DNA of 64,000 nucleotides from Turnera subulata (GCA_028386065.3 JAKUCV010005660.1:13186-77185); one strand, 5' to 3'; positions 1-9,489 are shown, counted from the stretch's first letter. The notes: generated by a model not told the origin, from the letters alone. A program made the numbers and translations.

Positions 1-681
1 TTGTCACGTGGTAAGTAGAGGTACGACCGGATGGTTAGAGACTGTTTTGTGGTGGCCATGATCTGGGTTCGTGTGATAAGCATGTCTATGCTTGGGATGT
101 CTATCCCGGTTTGTTATATTTGGGATGTCTATCCCTGGGTTCTTTTTGATCTGGCACCAGGAACAGGTTGATAACCTGGTACGGCCCTAGCTTATCCGTG
201 ACAGGGCCCGGAAAGATAAAATTGGATAATTGGTTTCTATTTGAGTCTTTTGGTTGGGCTGTTTAGCCTGTGTTTTTGACTTGAGTAATTTTAGTGTGCA
301 TATTGATTGTCTTTCCTTCGTCGGTGAGCACTTCGGACTCACCCCTCACCTGCGGGCTTTCATCTCGTAGGATGAGTTATTTGTTGTTAAGGTTTGGTGC
401 ATTCCAGACAGGCTGCGGCGTTATCCCTTGGACAGGGCTCGGATCCATAGTTTGCATCTATGCATACAGTGTTTATGTAAGTTTCATAAGTCTTCCGCTG
501 TGCATGTTTTTACTATTATTGGGCCATTGGGCCGGTTTTGATATTTGTGATGTTTTCCTATTATGGGCTGTTGAGCCCAGTTATCTGTTGGTTACACTGT
601 ATGCTGGTCTTTATTTGGTTGGGTCGTCACAGTTCCGGCACGTGTTTACTGTGTACGGTAAATACGGGTCGGGGCATTTCA
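1..681 (+). mobile_element. Putative 5' LTR (left part outside window), Ty3/gypsy-like
   Basis: This stretch has no convincing gene. Its right end looks like the 3' end of a plant gypsy LTR: a GGGTCGGGGC motif near 667, then a CA dinucleotide at 680-681, followed directly by a primer-binding-site-like sequence. Inside it the motif TGGGATGTCTATCCC occurs twice (near 92 and 121). The outer end lies off the window, so LTR length and identity to the other LTR cannot be measured. The 151-codon open frame at 294-749 crosses the presumed LTR/PBS boundary, resembles nothing I know and is not annotated as a gene. Confidence 0.45.
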
Positions 682-683
682 TT

Positions 684-697
684 TTGGTAGCGGAGCG
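684..697 (+). other. Probable primer-binding site
   Basis: The motif TTGGTAGCGGAGC follows the presumed LTR end. It resembles the initiator-tRNA-Met PBS of plant retroelements (TGGTATCAGAGC) with mismatches at three adjacent positions. The same variant is present in the copia element at 41240. The call is inference from position and similarity. Confidence 0.4.
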
Positions 698-1001
698 GGC
701 GTTAGGTCTTGTTGGGCAGTCTTTGTGTGTTGTTGTCTTGTTTGCATAGTTCGCTCCAGTTGTTTATTATTTTATATCATTTTAGTTAGTGCATTATGGA
801 TCCAGTCAAGGGACGCCAGCTGTCGCAGAACATACACATATAAGGTAATGATGCCATAAATAAGCGAAAATACAAATATTATTAATATTGATAATATTGG
901 AAGTACAAACAGAAATACTACATTGATATTTGATATTTTATAAAATAAAGGGAAATATTACATTGATATTTGATATTTTTATAAAAAAAAAGAAAATACA
1001 T

Positions 1002-1685
1002 TTAACGATTTGGAACGACGTTGACACGGAAACTGTTTGGGTCGCTGTTGACATTGACCGTGACTCTGTCGCTCCAAGAGAACCACATGCCGCCTCTATC
1101 GCGCTGGCCTGGAATCTCGAACCGGTTAGCTTGAGGGAACCGGAGTGGAATCAGACCGTGATCGTCCCGTGGTTGCCACTGCGTCTCCGTCAGAAGAACC
1201 ATGTTCGGCTTATACTGGTTCTTCAGGTCCCTCAGAGTGCGTGAGAACTCCTGTGCACGCCTTGCTACTCCTCTGCAGTTCCACACCAGTAGTCGCGCCT
1301 TTGGCCAAGTTGGAGGTAGTCGAGTCATTCTGGGCATGCTCTGGGCCGTCATCGAGAGCTGGTAGTAGGCACCTTGTTCCACAGTCTGGCAAGTGGACTC
1401 CAGGTTGAACTCTTGTAGCCTCTCGGAGATGAAGAACATCACGGAGTTCGCCGATCCGTAGTAGGATGTCCTTAGAGTGCCGCGATCCTCTAGGAAGAAC
1501 ACCTCTTCCATTGGAGTGATGAAGAACCGCCATGAGTAGAGTTCGTCGACGAAGACTAGTCGTGGCATCCTGCCGAGCTCGTTCGGTAGTTCTTCAGCAC
1601 GCTCATTGACCATGCTGTACGCCAGACGGTTTCTCCTGCCGAGATTGGCACCTTCGACAAAGAAGACTGAGGATGGAGCAGGCAT
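1002..1685 (-). CDS. Antisense ORF with LINE-type endonuclease-like segment
   Basis: The ORF encodes 227 residues from an ATG at 1685. The N-terminal half is unfamiliar. From about residue 130 it has the start of an exonuclease-endonuclease-phosphatase fold as found in plant LINE ORF2 proteins: LVWNCRG (with the N of motif I), then about 24 residues later MVLLTET (with the conserved E). A GGMWFSW segment follows, equivalent to the GG(L/M)W stretch of plant LINE endonucleases. The His/Asp motifs of the second half are absent, so catalytic activity is unlikely. A TATA-like TTTTATAC (read as GTATAAAA on this strand) lies at 1795-1802, about 110 bp upstream. It could be a captured LINE fragment or a domesticated antisense gene of the retroelement. 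Confidence 0.45.
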   Translation of the reverse strand: MPAPSSVFFVEGANLGRRNRLAYSMVNERAEELPNELGRMPRLVFVDELYSWRFFITPMEEVFFLEDRGTLRTSYYGSANSVMFFISERLQEFNLESTCQTVEQGAYYQLSMTAQSMPRMTRLPPTWPKARLLVWNCRGVARRAQEFSRTLRDLKNQYKPNMVLLTETQWQPRDDHGLIPLRFPQANRFEIPGQRDRGGMWFSWSDRVTVNVNSDPNSFRVNVVPNR

Positions 1686-1794
1686 TGTGTTGGGACGTAT
1701 TGGTCTTTTGTTTTTCAGCGATTTGTGGTTTTGTTTGCTTGAGTGTTTGACTGCTTTAAAATGCTTTTGGTGATTTACCCCTCACCGCTCCTTC

Positions 1795-1802
1795 TTTTAT
1801 AC
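1795..1802 (-). promoter_or_regulatory. TATA-like box upstream of antisense ORF
   Basis: On the minus strand this reads GTATAAAA, about 110 bp before the ATG at 1685, a usual plant TATA-to-start distance. Transcription is not demonstrated. Confidence 0.3.
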
Positions 1803-2503
1803 ACTTATGGGGAGCGTGTTTGTTGTTTTTCATTTTCAAGATTTGCTTTTTGAAATTTTACCGTTGCTTTCATTTATTGCTTAGTTACTTCACGCGTTTT
1901 TCGGACCCATGCCAGAGTTTTTCAGCCTTTTCTATCTCTTGATTTTCTTCGCTCTGGCTACCTTGTCCTTTCTTATCATGGTTTTACTATATTTTTCTTG
2001 CTTCTTTTATCACTTGCATCCGTGACCGTTGAGGCTAGACGGATGGGACCGTACCTCGAGTAGAGCGCATGTGCGACAAGTTTACAGCTGTTCAGACAAC
2101 GTGGAGAGATACGAGACGAGACAGATGTTTTGGCTCATGCGGAAATTATGAACAAGTGGGTATCGTTTCTTTCGAGGGACATAGGACGTGCTCGTGATCA
2201 TCGCCTTGCGAGTTAACGGACGTCACCGTTAGTTGTAAGTTACGTTTCTTGGTTCGAGGGTGTTTTTGTCCGATACGAGCACCGTTCATGAAAACTTGTT
2301 TTGGTTTTAATTTCTTTTTGTTTTGATTCTGTTAAACGAGTTTTGATTTTAATTTCTTTATATTGGATTTTATATTCTTATAGTTGATTTTTATTTTGCT
2401 TTTGAGATATTTTATTCTGTTTAGCATAAGATTTCTTAACACAAGAGTTTTGATTTAAAAGGAAATTTATTTTATAAGGTTTTACAACAGGAGAAGAAGT
2501 ACT

Positions 2504-2872
2504 CTATCGAGTTACTTGCTTCTCCAGATCTTTTACAAGCCTTTCTACGTTCTTCATGTGTGGGAACAGCTCCAGTTCGATTTGCGCCACCGCCGAGCTG
2601 ATCTTCCTCAGCGAGACGTTCAGTTGTGTTAGCTTCTGTTGCGGAGTGCTACTCTCAGCTACCGTCTTGCCCTTACGATCTTCAGCCTTCTTGCTGGCAC
2701 GTTTCTTCCGTCGTTTTGGGGAAACGACCATGTGTTCCTTCAGGCCGACGATGTTCGTCTTGAACCGCTTCTTCGGAGGTTCTTCATCGGAGCTTGTTGG
2801 GAAAGTTGTGCCGCCGATGTAGCTGTTGTTTTCGGAGTCGGAGGTTGTCCTTGATCTTAGTGGAGAGTCCAT
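2504..2872 (-). CDS. Second antisense ORF, basic coiled-coil-like protein
   Basis: The ORF encodes 122 residues from an ATG at 2872. I do not recognise the family. The N-terminus is Ser/Asp/Glu-rich (SDSENNS, SSDEEPP). Basic clusters PKKRFK and PKRRKKRASKK look like nuclear localisation signals. The last 45 residues have heptad-like hydrophobic spacing (LTQLNVSLRKI, IELELF, VERLVKDLEKQ) suggesting a short coiled coil. A TATA-like TTATAAATA lies at 2907-2915, about 40 bp upstream. Its position just inside the 3' end of an LTR element, antisense to it, recalls the antisense ORFs of some plant Tat-type elements. It may be no more than a captured fragment. Confidence 0.4.
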   Translation of the reverse strand: MDSPLRSRTTSDSENNSYIGGTTFPTSSDEEPPKKRFKTNIVGLKEHMVVSPKRRKKRASKKAEDRKGKTVAESSTPQQKLTQLNVSLRKISSAVAQIELELFPHMKNVERLVKDLEKQVTR

Positions 2873-2906
2873 GACTGTGTGTGAGTATGCCAGTCATGAG
2901 ATTTGG

Positions 2907-2916
2907 TATTTATAAG
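2907..2916 (-). promoter_or_regulatory. TATA-like box upstream of second antisense ORF
   Basis: On the minus strand this reads CTTATAAATA, about 35-44 bp before the ATG at 2872. That would leave a very short 5' leader. The role is inferred from position only. Confidence 0.3.
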
Positions 2917-3045
2917 CGGATGAGATGTCGCTTAAGGGTATAAGCGGTATCTCATGTTGAGGTTGGATACCTGGCAGAGTGTGCCAGAATCTTATCGTGG
3001 TAGGACCCATGGATAAGACGGAATTTCGGGGACGAAATTCTTTTT

Positions 3046-3058
3046 AAGGTGGGTAGAC
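3046..3058 (+). other. Polypurine tract-like motif before LTR start
   Basis: AAGGTGGGTAGAC lies directly before TGTAACAGCC at 3059 and is preceded by GGGACGAAATTC. This is the common arrangement at the 3' LTR boundary of plant gypsy/chromovirus elements. Confidence 0.5.
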
Positions 3059-3891
3059 TGTAACAGCCTGGGTAAAATTTTTGATTTTTACCGGGACTGT
3101 AAAAGTCGTTAAACAGTGATTTACTGTTGAATTAATCTTGGGTAATTAATTCAAGGTTAATTGGGAGTCGTTTTTCGAAACTGAGGGTTTTCCCGCGCTC
3201 GTGATTTTCCCGTGGATTTTTCGGAACTAAGTTAGTATTTTTCGGGTTTCGGAACTTCTCGGAAAATCACACCGGAAAATAACTAAGGAGGTATCTGTTA
3301 TTTTCTGGTCCGGATCGGAATCGCCCGTAATGCAGACGAACTGCATTATTGTTAATCACATGTTAAATAGTAATTAACATGTTATATAATGAGGAATCAG
3401 CAGAAGGCAGCCGGGGGAGAGGAGAAGAAAAAAAAGAAAGAGAGAAAAAGGAGAGAAAAAGAAAAAAAGGAGAGAAAAAGGAAAAGAGAGAAAAAAAAAA
3501 GAAAAGAGGGAAAAAGAAAAAAAAGAAGAAAAAGAAAAAGAAAAAAAAAAGAAGAAGAAAAGTGAAAACAAAAAAATATATATATACTGAGACAGGAAAG
3601 AAAAAAAAAAGAAAGAAAAAAAAGGAAATCAGAAAATAGAAGAAAAGAAAATCAAAGAAAAAGAAAGAAATCAGAAAATAAGAAAAAGAAGAAGAAAAAT
3701 GAAAAAAAAAAAACAAAAACCCGAAGAAGGAGATGAATAGTCCGTCACCATTCGGGTTACTGTACACGCGACGGAGTTTCGGCCGTCTTCTCGCCGCACC
3801 GACGCCGCCACCGCCTTCGCCGTCACGTCGCGACCTCACCCCTGCCGGCCCCGAGCTGTTACGCCGCCGGACGCGCGCGCAGGAGGTGTTG
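3059..3891 (+). repeat. Left arm of a long inverted repeat (LTR-like)
   Basis: The arm starts TGTAACAGCC, an LTR-type 5' end. It runs through AT-rich DNA, a GA-rich low-complexity tract (about 3410-3720) and a GC-rich segment. Read in reverse complement, 4031-4852 repeats it with only scattered substitutions and small indels. The open frames on both strands of the purine-rich tract are compositional artefacts. Confidence 0.9.
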
Positions 3892-4030
3892 ACCCGCCGG
3901 ATTGCCCACGGATCTGCTTTCCTCCGCCGCTGCTCTGCCGCCTGCCGTCACCGCGCCTCCGTTCCACTTCCCGTGGAGTCGCCACCGTCCGCCACGTCTG
4001 CTGCTGTGCGCGCCTTCCTCCTCGCGCTCG
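3892..4030. other. Unpaired spacer at the centre of the palindrome
   Basis: About 139 bp of GC-rich sequence separates the two arms and does not pair with them. It carries no recognisable LTR 3' terminus, so both arms appear truncated at the same point. Confidence 0.8.
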
Positions 4031-4852
4031 CCAACGCCTCCTGCGCGCGCGTCCGGCAGCGTAACAGCTCGGGGCCGGCAGGGGTAAGGTCGCGACGTGA
4101 CGGCGAAGGCGGTGGCGGCGTCGGTGCGGCGAGAAGACGGCCGGAACTCCGTCGCGTGTACAGTAACCCGAATGGTGACGGACTATTCATCTCCTTCTTC
4201 GGGTTTTTGTTTTTTTTTTTCATTTTTCTTCTTCTTTATCTTATTTTCTGATTTGTTTCTTTTTCTTTGATTTTCTTTTCTTCTATTTTCTGATTTCTTT
4301 TTTTTTCTTTCTTTTTTTTTCTTTCCTCTCTCAGTATATATATATTTTTTCTGTTTTCTGTTTTCTTCTTTTTTTTTCTTTTTCTTTTTCTTCTTTATTT
4401 TTCTTTTTCCCTCTTTTTTTTCTCTCTTTTCCTTTTTCTCTCCTTTTTTCTTTTTCTCTCCTTTTTCTCTCTTTCTTTTTTTTTCTTCTCCTCTCCCCCG
4501 GCTGCCTTCTGCTGATTCCTCATTATATAACATGTTAATTACTATTTAACATGTGATTAACAATAATGCAGTTCGTCTGCATTACGGGCGAATCCGATCC
4601 GGACCAGAAAATAACAGATACCTCCTTAGTTATTTTTCTTTGTGATTTTCCGAGAAATTCCGAAACCCGAAAAATACCAACTTAGTTCCGAAAAATCCAC
4701 GGGAAAATCACGAGCGCGGGAAAACCCTCGGTTTCGAATAACGACTCCCAATTTACCTTAAATAATTACCCAAGATTAATTCAACAATAAATCACTGTTT
4801 AACAACTTTTACAGTCCCGGTAAAAATCAAAAATTTTACCCGGGCTGTTACA
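4031..4852 (-). repeat. Right arm of the long inverted repeat (LTR-like)
   Basis: This is the reverse complement of 3059-3891. Its outer end is GGGCTGTTACA at 4842-4852, the mirror of the TGTAACAGCC start. A transcript crossing 3059-4852 would fold into a hairpin of roughly 820 bp. Flanking target-site duplications are not apparent. Confidence 0.9.
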
Positions 4853-5988
4853 CCCTCACCAGGTTTTGACACATAGGAGTTTTAGAGTCTTGCTTTTTTG
4901 CCATGTGTAGGCTTTGAGGTCTTTGTTTTTTGCCATGTGGAGGGTTTTAAGTGTTGTTTGATTGGCCCTTATTTTCATTATAATTATCCCAATTAGAGTT
5001 AAGGAAAAACCTAATTATACACGATCAGATTTTTTAGCAAGATTAGTACTCTCCACAATCAGAATTTTTTAATGATACAGTCCTAATTATACTACACTTT
5101 TAGCAAGATGAGTTACTCATTCATTTTGTACGGTTTTTTTAGCAAGATTAGTACTCTCCACAATCAGATTTTTTTTTAATCATACAGTCGTAATTATACT
5201 ACACTTTTAGCAAGATGAGTTACTCATTCATTTTTTTCTATTTTTTTTAAAAAAAAATTCATAATTATCCCAATCAGAGTTTGGGTAAAAACCAACTCAT
5301 TGATTTTGTTCCGTTTTTTTTTAAAAAAAATTATCAGAAACTTACTCCTCCCTTTCCTTGTGTGTCGGTTTTGTGCATGCATGTATCTTACACAAATTTC
5401 TGTATCTGTTGGAAGTAAATTAAATATAAGAATTCATCGCGAATTGCATATTAGGAGTTATTTATATAGGCGGAGATCTACACACCCAAGACTCACGCTT
5501 TCCTGAGAGTTTTTTGGATGAGGAGAAACTTGATATTGATGAGCGATTTGTGTCACATTGTATTCTGGACATTCCTTATTGGTAAAGAAATGTAGTTTTG
5601 TAGCTTAACTCTACTTGGCTAAACCAAATGTCGGTGCGAACAAATTATGATATGAGCTGCACCATCAGAAAAATAAACTGAAAAAAAATGTTGGCTTTTT
5701 TTTTTAAAAAAAAAAGATACAGGATTAGATTATCAGAATAAAAAAAATAAAAAGAATTAGTAAAAAAGATATTGAGATTAGATTAAAAAGAAGTTAAACC
5801 CTCCAGGATCAGATTAAAAAAAGTTAAACTCTCCATGAGATCAGATTAAAAAAAACTTTAGCCCATTTATTTTGTTCCGATTTTTTAACAAATAAATTTA
5901 ATTGATAATTGTTAAACTCTTATCTCTAAATATTTATAAATACAGGTATAGGTTTTGTTTTTGATACTGTTTCCTCTCTATTTATTCT
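4853..5988. other. AT-rich intergenic/repeat DNA without genes
   Basis: This stretch is AT-rich. It contains a two-copy tandem repeat (listed separately) and further variants of AGATTAGATTAAAAAGAAGTTAAACTCTCC near 5740-5850. No credible coding region is visible. It probably includes the upstream part of the Helitron remnant, but no 5' TC terminus could be fixed. Confidence 0.5.
5036..5246. repeat. Tandem repeat, about 106-bp unit, two copies
   Basis: AGCAAGATTAGTACTCTCCA begins at 5036 and again at 5141. AGCAAGATGAGTTACTCATT begins at 5102 and again at 5209. The period is about 105-107 bp and the copies differ by a few substitutions and T-tract lengths. Confidence 0.85.
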
Positions 5989-6201
5989 TCTCTGTTATGC
6001 TATGACGATAAACAAAAGCAAGGTCAGTCACTAAAAAGTGTTGGGTTATATCTTCCGAAACAAGTTTTCACACATGGTCAACTGTATGTTGCTGTTTCAC
6101 GCGTAACAAGCAGAGAAGGATTATGCATATTGGTGGATGATAATGAATGTACTGAAAAAAATATCATGAAAAATATTGTGTACCATGAAATTTTTGGTTA
6201 A
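5989..6201 (+). pseudogene. Helitron helicase C-terminal fragment
   Basis: Translation gives the end of a plant Helitron Rep/helicase. LCYAMTINKS (helicase motif V/VI region) is followed, after a one-base deletion near 6020, by VGLYLP, VFTHGQLYVAVSRV and a terminal IVYHEIFG before TAA at 6199. The QLYVAVSRVTSR string is diagnostic of PIF1-like/Helitron helicases. The frameshift and the absence of the rest of the protein show a dead copy. The nearest Helitron-like 3' terminus lies about 1.5-2 kb downstream. Confidence 0.8.
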
Positions 6202-8172
6202 GATAGAAATAAGAGATTTCTCATTCAATTTCTCAATTATCTTATTATATAATGAAATTTTTTCTTCAAACACTATAAAACTAATTGAAGGATGTGGGAG
6301 TCTTTGAATACCAAATTACAAAATCTTCTTATCAGTTTAGATTTGGTTCTAATTGATTCAAAGATATACTTATTTGTTTTTATTTTTTCCATTATTATTT
6401 AATTTTCACGAAATTTATATAAAAAAATGACGGCAATATTAATTTCCATTGGATTTTTTATTTTCTTTTATTTTTATTATATTTTTTTACATTGTATTAG
6501 TCTTTTTAAATTTTCAAGTATTATTTACAATTTTATATTTTTTGTTTGAATTTTATTTGTTTTTTTCCTTATTTATAATATATATTTTTTTTCCTTCCAT
6601 TACATTTGTTTTTTTCCAGTATTATATATTATTTTCCAATTTTTTGGTATTATGTTGGTTTTTTTAATTTTCCTGAATTTAATTTTTTTGCTTTTCTCTT
6701 TTACATTGCATTAGTTTAATTTTTGTCAATTTTCTTAAAATAAATATTATTTTCCTGTTTGTTATACATTGTGTTAGTTTTTTCCCAGAATATTATGTTA
6801 TATTTCTATTCTTTGGCATTGTTTTTTTAAAATTTTATTGAATATTTTCAAAAACAAAATCGTGGTAATATATGAGATTTTATTTGATATTAAATATTAA
6901 ATATTAAATAGTGTAAGTATTAAAATAAAAAAATATTTCATGCCACTTAAATTTTCAGCAATTAAAAAAATTTGAAATTAATTTTTTTTCTTTTATTTTT
7001 TTGGCAATGTTTGTGTTTTTTTAGTTACCCTAATTCGTTTACTATTTTCATTTTTTTAAAGGCTATTGTGTTAGTTTTCTTTATTTTTTGGATTATATAT
7101 CATTTACTTTTTTTGCATTGTGTTTTTTTAAAAACTAAATCTGATTTATTTATATTAATGGGAAAAAATAGAACAACACAAAAAATATGTATATAGAAAG
7201 GAAAAGGTTTAATTATAAAAAATATTTTTATTAAAAAAATAATTAAACTTAAAAAAATTCTAAAAAAAACAAAGAGGAAGGATGATGCATAAAAATAATT
7301 AATATATTAGTGGAAAAAAAACCCAAAAAAAAGAGAATCAATAAGAATAAAAAGTTTTTAAAAAATAAAATGTTTCTAAAAAATATAATCTATTTATATT
7401 AAAAAAACAAAAAAAATTATTTTATAACATAAATTAATATAGAAAATTAGTAGTAAAAAATTGTTACCCACTAAAAGTGAATACAAAAAATTATTCAGTT
7501 GTTGTGTTTGTGGAGAAAAATTTCGGAAATATTGGCTTAAAGAATGAATAATTTCTTTTTTAAGAAACGGGATACAAATTTAAAAAACAATATGTTTTAA
7601 AAAAAATAGTATACTTATTAAAAATGTTATTGAAAAATATTTAAAATTTATACTAACCAAGTTTTTTCCTAAATAAGTTTTATGTGTATACTTTTAAAAA
7701 ACTAACCATGTCCGTGTAATCCACGGGTAGTATTAGTTTTAAGAATTTTATTTCCTAGATTTCTATTCATTTTTTTTTTTACATAATATTAGCACTTAAT
7801 ATTTTATATTTTATATTTTAGTATTAGATTTCTAAGTTCAAAATTTTAACAAATATACCACTTAATATTTTATACGGCCATTAGCGAGCTTGATTTTAGA
7901 ATATTAATTAAATTTAAATAATTCTAAATCTGAAAATATTAAATTGACGATATATAAATATAAATTTGACCTGAAAATTGAATAAATTAATACAGGTATA
8001 CAATTGGAAAAAGAGGACCTCACTTAATATTTTATATGGCCATTAGTTTCAATTCTTTTTTTTCTTACAGATTGGTTGAGCAGCAAGTTTAATGCGTATA
8101 CTGTTAAAAAAATTTTAAACCATACAATAATATAAAAAAATTTAAAATTTATAAAAAAAATACTAACCAAGC
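6202..8172 (+). mobile_element. AT-rich 3' portion of Helitron remnant
   Basis: Very AT-rich DNA with degenerate repeats of a TACATTG(T/C)(G/A)TTAGTTTTTT motif (near 6485, 6710, 6765, 7060). The segment CTTAATATTTTATA(C/T)GGCC recurs at about 7862 and 8023. Long open frames here consist of Phe, Leu, Ile and Tyr and reflect T-richness only. A second Helitron-like end is inside at 7712-7736. Confidence 0.55.
7712..7736 (+). mobile_element. Inner Helitron-like 3' terminus (degenerate)
   Basis: A short hairpin (CCGTG / CACGG) is followed by GTAGTA and TTAG|T, a one-base variant of the CTRR-T end of Helitrons. It closely resembles the outer end at 8173-8200, including the preceding ACTAACCA. Confidence 0.45.
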
Positions 8173-8199
8173 CCGTGGAATCCACGGAAAGTGAACTAG
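8173..8199 (+). mobile_element. Helitron 3' terminus: hairpin plus CTAG
   Basis: CCGTGG AAT CCACGG forms a six-base-pair stem. Eight bases later comes CTAG followed by host T, the canonical Helitron 3' end. It lies in the orientation expected from the helicase remnant upstream. Confidence 0.65.
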
Positions 8200-8305
8200 T
8201 GATCTCTTAAAATTTCTATACATAAAATACACTATTGTTCTTTTCCAGGTCTAATTTATTAAGCATTGTTTTTCTGTAATTCTGATCTATCCTCCTTTTT
8301 TGCAG

Positions 8306-8730
8306 GAACCATAACGATACCACTGGAACAATGCCTGCTATAGGGACAAATTTGGTTTCAAATTTCTAATACATGTGCATCTGGCGGGGCTTCTGCTGAA
8401 ATACTTGCCGAGTTGAAGGTCACTAATTATTCTCTTCTGTGCAATCTCTTTATAATCTGTTTTAACTTTTTTTGGTTGTTTACCCAGTTTTGAGAACTTT
8501 GCCATGGTTAATTTAAATTAGATATCTTGCATCTTATGATGGGCCAGTCTTCTAGTGGATTAAACACTCTCATTTTGCCATACCCACCAATGTTTCTGCT
8601 AGAATTTTTTAGAAATCTGTGTCCACCGAATTAAAAAGCTTGTTCCAGGTTTGCCTTACATTCGTGAAAGCATTAATTCTCCTGTTTCTTTCAGGAAGAG
8701 AATGCATATACAAACCAAAGATGTGAGTGT
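8306..8730 (+). pseudogene. S-allantoin synthase (transthyretin-like, TTL) exon remnants
   Basis: Two exon-like blocks with good splice sites are visible: 8306-8418 (after TTTTTTGCAG, before GTCACT) and 8695 onward (after TTTCTTTCAG). The first encodes WNNACYRDKFGFKFLI and, one frame over, CASGGASAEILAELK. The second begins EENAYTNQR. These match the OHCU-decarboxylase domain of plant TTL, the enzyme that decarboxylates OHCU to S-allantoin in purine breakdown (family pattern WNxxYxxKFGFxFxICASG...LxxLKxRYxNR). An in-frame stop before the Trp, a frameshift in the first block and an early stop in the second mark a pseudogene. It starts about 100 bp past the Helitron end. Confidence 0.6.
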
Positions 8731-8769
8731 GAGTGAATACTGAGTACCCGCTTAGTATTGTTTAGTTTT

Positions 8770-8787
8770 TTATATATATATATATAT
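8770..8787. repeat. (TA)n microsatellite
   Basis: About nine TA dinucleotides in a row, inside intergenic DNA. Confidence 0.9.
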
Positions 8788-9381
8788 ATTCCATAAATTA
8801 AGCTCAAGTGATTTATTATTTGATCTAACAAAATATAGTACAGAATATTCTTATTACAAAAAAAACAAATTAGTTACATTAAATGGGATGGTGCTATTCA
8901 GCACATTAATTCCTTCATGATAAAATTCATCTTTTAGTTACACTAAGAGTTAGAATAATGCACACTCAGACAAAAAAAAATGAAAAATTAAAAAAAGCTA
9001 ATATTTTGAAGAAATGAAGTCGGCATCCAAGATACTAAATCTTTTTTTAAAAAAGAAAAAAATTATGAGTTGTTCCATGCCATCCCAGGATTTTGCATAA
9101 TGGAAGCTTTCATTGCCAAGCATCACCTTCTATCGACTTATGTCTATCATTCACTTACCTGTTTTTCTATCCTTTTCATAGTCTAACAAACCTTGCGTAG
9201 ATTTCCAACTGAAGGCTGCAACAACTTCAAAAAGGCCAACTAATAGACAAAACCTGTGAGAGTAGGATTCTTGTTCACTTAGGAAAATGTACAAAACCCA
9301 AAAATAAAGCCTCATGAAATAAGCAAGCCACAAAGGTAGTTTACACATGACACATGTGATGATGATACTAACAGCCTCCTG

Positions 9382-9390
9382 TATAAATAG
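9382..9390 (+). promoter_or_regulatory. TATA box of the 79-codon gene
   Basis: TATAAATAG lies about 108 bp before the ATG at 9490, leaving room for a leader of roughly 75 bases. Confidence 0.5.
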
Positions 9391-9489
9391 ACCGAAAACA
9401 CAGAGGAAAAGAAACACACAAAACATTGTTTTGAGTGGGGGAAACAAAAAAAAGAGCTGGGAAAAACAGGAGAGAAGAAGTCTGTTAGA

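Larger units (their letters stand above)
682..3058 (+). mobile_element. Internal region of a gag-pol-less LTR retroelement with antisense ORFs
   Basis: The region between the PBS-like site and position 3059 behaves like the inside of a non-autonomous gypsy-type element. It ends in a motif typical of plant chromovirus-type elements, GGGACGAAATTC (from about 3029) followed by the purine tract AAGGTGGGTAGA. A TGTAACA LTR start comes next at 3059. No gag, protease, RT or integrase frame exists on the plus strand. Coding capacity is on the minus strand instead (1002-1685 and 2504-2872). An AT-rich tandem motif sits at 890-990, where ACATTGATATTTGATATTTT is repeated. The 1686-2503 stretch between the two ORFs shows no coding sign. 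Confidence 0.5.

Noticed and set aside
294..749. 151-codon plus-strand open frame
   Set aside because: It crosses the presumed LTR end and PBS, has no recognisable domain and is rich in Leu, Phe and Val from a T-rich sequence.
3363..4533. Several overlapping open frames rich in Lys/Glu or Phe/Ser in the inverted repeat
   Set aside because: They arise from the GA/CT-rich low-complexity tract, occur on both strands of both arms and have no motif.
1..4852. Causal link between the palindromic hairpin locus and the AGO6-like gene at 51-58 kb
   Set aside because: Both relate to small-RNA silencing, but the 46-kb distance and lack of shared features make a functional locus unlikely.
6449..7196. 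Open frames encoding strings of Phe, Ile, Tyr and Leu
   Set aside because: Pure composition effect of T-rich Helitron filler.
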